DNA from: an uncultured Pseudomonadota bacterium
GTDB taxonomy: Bacteria > Desulfobacterota > Desulfobulbia > Desulfobulbales > Desulfurivibrionaceae
Direction of reading: 5' to 3'
DNA length: 64,000 nucleotides
NCBI GenBank assembly: GCA_937868185.1
Contig: CALMMG010000051.1
Coordinates: 1 to 64,000, forward strand
Positions 60,179-64,000 of the stretch are shown piece by piece. Each line of letters starts with the position of its first letter. The stretch's first letter is position 1. The position numbers were made by a program, and so were the translations under genes. Below the pieces are notes generated by a model that had not been told where the DNA came from, ran no database searches, and saw only the letters and a program-made list of their open reading frames with translations.

Positions 60179-60304
60179 AGAGGGACAACATGGTTCTCCA
60201 ACCATGAGAAAAGAGACAACGACCTTCTGTCTTTCCGCGCAAGCGGACTCAATCATCCCCTTCTTTGCAAAGGATCCTCGGTGGCGGCCCAGGATCCTTT
60301 TTTT
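60179..60304 (+). ncRNA. Candidate sigma54-dependent small RNA
   Basis: Starts ~12 nt after the TTGC element; ends at terminator AAAGGATCCT...AGGATCCTTTTTTT; no convincing ORF. Confidence 0.45.
60269..60304 (+). terminator. Intrinsic terminator
   Basis: AAAGGATCCT CGGTGGCGGCCC AGGATCCTTT TTTT. Confidence 0.85.
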
Positions 60305-60443
60305 ATCCCGCCACCCCCCTTCCAACCTCTCCCCAAGAAATGTAGTGACCTCGCGGGGCTAACCCTGTATTATCTTTCGCTGACAATACTGTGGCGGAAC
60401 CGACATCGTCCCATGCCGTTCCATAAATGAATACATTCTTCAT

Positions 60444-62471
60444 GTGTCTGCCGTGTATAATAAGACCCAGCCCACAATCAGAACCTGGACCCATGTTCAG
60501 CTCACCTTTTTCCTGCTCACCATCAGCCTCGCCCTGACCCTCGCTCTGGGCGGCGCTTTCTACATCTTTATCTCCCTTGATCTTCCGGCTATCGGCTCGC
60601 TAAAGCACTACCAGCCAGCCATGGCGTCCATCATCTACGACTCAGCCAAACAACCGATCACCTATGTGTCCCGGGAAAACAGAACTCTCGTCCCGCTTTC
60701 CGCGATGCCGGAATTACTTCCCCAGGCCTTTGTCTCTGCGGAAGACTCCCGATTTTATCAACACAGCGGGGTTGATGCCTGGTCGATCATCCGGGCACTT
60801 CTCCATAATATCCGTGCCGGAGAACGGGGTCAGGGTGGCAGCACCATAACCCAGCAGGTCGCCAGGGCGCTTCTGCTCACCCCAGAAAAAACCTACACCC
60901 GCAAACTCAAGGAAGCTATTCTCGCCTACCGAATCGACAACGCCTTGAGCAAAGAGGAAATCCTCCATATTTATCTCAACCAGATATATCTTGGCAGCAG
61001 TGCCTATGGGGTCGAGGCCGCAGCCCAGATCTACTTCGATAAACGCGTTCAGGATCTGAACCTTGCGGAGATCGCAATTCTGGCAGGACTACCACAAGCG
61101 CCAAGCCGCTATTCACCATTTCGCAATTTCAAACTGGCCAAAAACAGACAGCTGTATGTCTTAAATCGCATGGCCGAAGAAGGCTATATCACCCCGACTG
61201 CTGCGAAAAAAGCCTTTGAAACGACGCTCCTCTGGAATCCGGCCAAGGAAGGGCCAACTGAAAACAATTACTTCATTGAACATGTCAAGGCCTACGTCGA
61301 AAGCAAGTATGGCAGCGAAGCCCTCCTGACCGGCGGACTTCGCATTTACACCACCCTTGACCAGAACATGCAGAAAGCCGCCAACATGGCCATAAAACGC
61401 GGCACCGCCAAATGGGCCATCCGCCAGAGCAAACATGCCGACACCTTGCCCCAGGCCGCCCTAATCTCCATGGAGGTAAAAACCGGATATATCCGGGCAA
61501 TGGTGGGCGGCACAGATTTTGAGAAGAGCCAGTTCAACCGAGCGACCCAGGCCAGACGTCAGCCTGGCTCCGCCTTCAAGCCCTTCATCTACGCCGCCGC
61601 CCTTGAAAAGGGAATGACCCCGGCCACCATGATCCTTGACGAACCGATTCAATTCCGCGGTGCCAGCTCAATGCAGTACTGGGAGCCCAAGAATTACAAC
61701 AATAAATTTGAAGGCCCAACCTCCTTCAGAAATGCGCTGGTCCATTCGCGGAATATCCCCACCATCAAGATTCTGCAACAGGTCGGGGCAGCCAACACCA
61801 TTGACCTGGCCAGAAGACTGGGCATCACTTCTCCTCTAGGCAAAGACCTTTCCCTGGCCCTAGGAACCTCCGGCGTCTCCCCCCTTGAACTGACAAGGGC
61901 ATACGCTGCCTTTGCCAACAGTGGCCGGATGCCCCAGGCGCTTTTCATCGAAAAAATTGTGGACAGCAACGGCAAGGTGCTGGAGGAACAGCACCCAACC
62001 TTCAGCGATGCTGTTGATCCCCGGGTTGCCTACCAGATGACCCACCTCATGGAAGCGGTCATCACCGACGGCACCGCCAAGGGCATAAGCAGCTTCGGCG
62101 CACCCGCAGCTGGCAAGACCGGCACCACCGATCAGAATGTAGACGCCTGGTTTGTCGGCTACACCCCGGAGCTGACAACCTGTGTCTGGATAGGACATGA
62201 CCAAAACATCTCCCTGGGATCCGCCGAAACAGGCGGACTGGCCGCAGCCCCAATTTGGCTCGATTTCATGAACCAAGCAAAGACGACGTACCCTTCGACT
62301 GGGGGATTCCCCGTTCCACCGGGCATTGTCATGCTCCCCATGGACAACGCCTCCGGCAAGGCCGGAACAAGAGTCGGCGGCAGTGTCACCATGGAAGCCT
62401 TCCGGGAAGACCTCCCGCCGTGGCCTCCAGAACCACCCCGCTCAGAGACCACCGAACTCCCCAGCCCATAA
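60444..62471 (+). CDS. Penicillin-binding protein 1A family (transglycosylase/transpeptidase); GTG start
   Basis: SAEDSRFYQHSGVDAWSIIRALLHNIRAGERGQGGSTITQQVAR; RQPGSAFKPFIYAAALEKG; GKTGTTDQNVDAWFVGYTP. Confidence 0.95.
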   Translation: MSAVYNKTQPTIRTWTHVQLTFFLLTISLALTLALGGAFYIFISLDLPAIGSLKHYQPAMASIIYDSAKQPITYVSRENRTLVPLSAMPELLPQAFVSAEDSRFYQHSGVDAWSIIRALLHNIRAGERGQGGSTITQQVARALLLTPEKTYTRKLKEAILAYRIDNALSKEEILHIYLNQIYLGSSAYGVEAAAQIYFDKRVQDLNLAEIAILAGLPQAPSRYSPFRNFKLAKNRQLYVLNRMAEEGYITPTAAKKAFETTLLWNPAKEGPTENNYFIEHVKAYVESKYGSEALLTGGLRIYTTLDQNMQKAANMAIKRGTAKWAIRQSKHADTLPQAALISMEVKTGYIRAMVGGTDFEKSQFNRATQARRQPGSAFKPFIYAAALEKGMTPATMILDEPIQFRGASSMQYWEPKNYNNKFEGPTSFRNALVHSRNIPTIKILQQVGAANTIDLARRLGITSPLGKDLSLALGTSGVSPLELTRAYAAFANSGRMPQALFIEKIVDSNGKVLEEQHPTFSDAVDPRVAYQMTHLMEAVITDGTAKGISSFGAPAAGKTGTTDQNVDAWFVGYTPELTTCVWIGHDQNISLGSAETGGLAAAPIWLDFMNQAKTTYPSTGGFPVPPGIVMLPMDNASGKAGTRVGGSVTMEAFREDLPPWPPEPPRSETTELPSP

Positions 62472-62475
62472 AAAA

Positions 62476-62510
62476 AGCCGTATTACCGGGGCACCCCCGG
62501 CAATACGGCT
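62476..62510 (-). terminator. Intrinsic terminator for the CBS-domain gene
   Basis: AGCCGTATTACCGGGG/CCCCGGCAATACGGCT with U-tract in minus direction. Confidence 0.8.
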
Positions 62511-62558
62511 CATAATGCGCCTTGTTTTTCTTTTGCTTATTTCGTAACGATTCCTACA

Positions 62559-63254
62559 TCAAACAGCCCGCTTGCGCGGCATATTTTTCAACTCGTCCTT
62601 GCCATGATACACCACGGTAAAGGTTTCCCGCAGCTCCTTGGCCATCGCCTCTTCCTGCCCGGCATCACTGATCATCACGCGGATGGCTACCCGTTTTTTC
62701 CCTTCGGGGGCATCCTCAAACGAAGTGAGAATACTGATAACCCTGACATCGAATTTGCGCAGACTTTCAATAACCTTGGTCACGGAGCCAGCGGCATCCG
62801 GCAAGTCAAAAACAAACTGAATAGCGCCATCCTTGATTCCCGTGCTGTGAATAAAGCCACGCAGGACATCGGTTTCGCTCAGCAGTCCGACAAGTAGCCC
62901 CATTCCGTCCACAACGGGCAGACCGGAAATCTTGTCCTCCAACATGACCAGCGCGGCCTTTTCCAGGGTATCGTCCTGGCTCAAGGTAAGAGGATTGGCG
63001 GTCATTACGTCCTTTACCTTCATTTCCGACAACAGATAATAGAGCTCATGGATATCCAGAGATGTCGTCTTGGAAGGGGAGGCGTCTTTCACATCCCGAT
63101 CCGTCACGATCCCGATCAGCTTCCCATGGGAAACCACCGGCAGGCGGCGGATACTGTTTTCCTTCAGTATCCTGGTGGCCCGCATCAGAGATGTATTCTC
63201 ATCCACGGTCAGGACGTCTTTCGCCATCCAGTCTTTAATCAGCATAATACACAA
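62559..63254 (-). CDS. CBS-pair and ACT-like domain protein (AcuB-like)
   Basis: DWMAKDVLTVDENTSLMRATRILKENSIRRLPVV; second CBS VKDVMTANPLTLSQDDTLEKAA; C-term ACT-like. Confidence 0.88.
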   Translation of the reverse strand: MCIMLIKDWMAKDVLTVDENTSLMRATRILKENSIRRLPVVSHGKLIGIVTDRDVKDASPSKTTSLDIHELYYLLSEMKVKDVMTANPLTLSQDDTLEKAALVMLEDKISGLPVVDGMGLLVGLLSETDVLRGFIHSTGIKDGAIQFVFDLPDAAGSVTKVIESLRKFDVRVISILTSFEDAPEGKKRVAIRVMISDAGQEEAMAKELRETFTVVYHGKDELKNMPRKRAV

Positions 63255-63508
63255 CCCTCCATATAAATTGCCTTACCAAGCTCAGCAAAGAGCGATTCTT
63301 ATCCACACCGTAAATACGTCAGTCGATAACCAGCACCTGTTTTTATAAAATATTCCTATTGTTCCTGCAAGATGAACTGCGCCTGTTCCCCCAAAAATCA
63401 TAAAGAAAGCCGCAACTCACCCACCTGTCCCGTTTTTTTTACCTTGCTTAACTCCCCGCTAATCGGTAAAGGAGTAACATTTAAAATAGGGATATTTCCC
63501 TAAGACAT

Positions 63509-64000
63509 ATGTCCCCAAACAAGAAAACCCCTCGCGAAAATGCCCGTATGCCTTGCCCCCTAACAAACGAAACCTTAGCCCGGATCATGGCCATAGCGGC
63601 CGCCGAGGACTGTGTTTTTCTTGAGACCAGCAAGGTAACTGCGGAGGAATCCCACTCCTATTTATTTCACCGGCCTGTAGCGCATCTTGCCTGCTACGCC
63701 CATGATGACCCCGCCCGGTTTTTCCAACAGGCTGAAAGTTTTCTAGCGGAAGGGTTGTATCTGGCAGGTTGGCTGGGTTACGAATTCGGCTATCTGCTCG
63801 AACCTTCCCTGGCAAAACGAATTCACCCAGATTCCCATAAACCCCTCGCCCGCTTGGGCGTATTTCGCGCCCCCCTGATCTTCGACCACAACACAGGAGA
63901 ATTACTCGGCACCCCCTGGCCCAATCCGCCCATAACGCAGGCCTCCACGAACTACCGTATCACCAACCTGCACCCCAACCTTACCCAGACGGACTACACC
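63509..64000 (+). CDS. pabB: Aminodeoxychorismate synthase component I-like, N-terminal part (runs off window)
   Basis: Open frame from ATG 63509 to window end: VFLETSK...FFQQAESFLAEGLYLAGWLGYEFGYLLEP...NYRITNLHPNLTQTDYT. Confidence 0.75.
   Translation, partial: MSPNKKTPRENARMPCPLTNETLARIMAIAAAEDCVFLETSKVTAEESHSYLFHRPVAHLACYAHDDPARFFQQAESFLAEGLYLAGWLGYEFGYLLEPSLAKRIHPDSHKPLARLGVFRAPLIFDHNTGELLGTPWPNPPITQASTNYRITNLHPNLTQTDYT

Overview
The window is a gene-dense bacterial chromosomal segment. Gene content (NrfD-type quinone oxidoreductase subunits, multiheme c cytochromes, ResB/CcsB cytochrome maturation, MucR, sigma54 regulators) suggests an anaerobic deltaproteobacterium / Desulfobulbales-like organism; this is inference. 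Most of it is housekeeping: dnaE end, glgP, rfaE1, yicC/remA/gmk/rlmB, S1, cobD/cobU, lolA, murI, queA, ispG, proS, relA/spoT-like, rpmB, pbp1A and a pabB start. The signals most worth follow-up are: (1) a multi-rhodanese protein interrupted by an in-frame TGA at a CGGYT[TGA]GMS motif and followed by a bacterial-type SECIS-like hairpin with a GGUCU loop, i.e. a probable selenoprotein that ORF callers split in two; (2) a perfect -24/-12 sigma54 promoter upstream of that operon, just after an NtrC-type regulator; (3) a second perfect sigma54 promoter followed about 125 nt later by an intrinsic terminator with no ORF between, a candidate sigma54-dependent sRNA; (4) a ydaO/c-di-AMP-type riboswitch upstream of a KimA-like permease; (5) a respiratory cluster with two paralogous NrfD proteins, each next to a MerR-type regulator carrying a conserved C-terminal Cys motif, plus a FeS protein, a triheme cytochrome and a sigma54 activator with three exact 345-nt PAS repeats. 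Several gene relics (uspA, ClC) and strong inverted repeats are also present. No CRISPR array, rRNA, tRNA or transposase was recognised. All family calls come from reading the translations; no database search was run.
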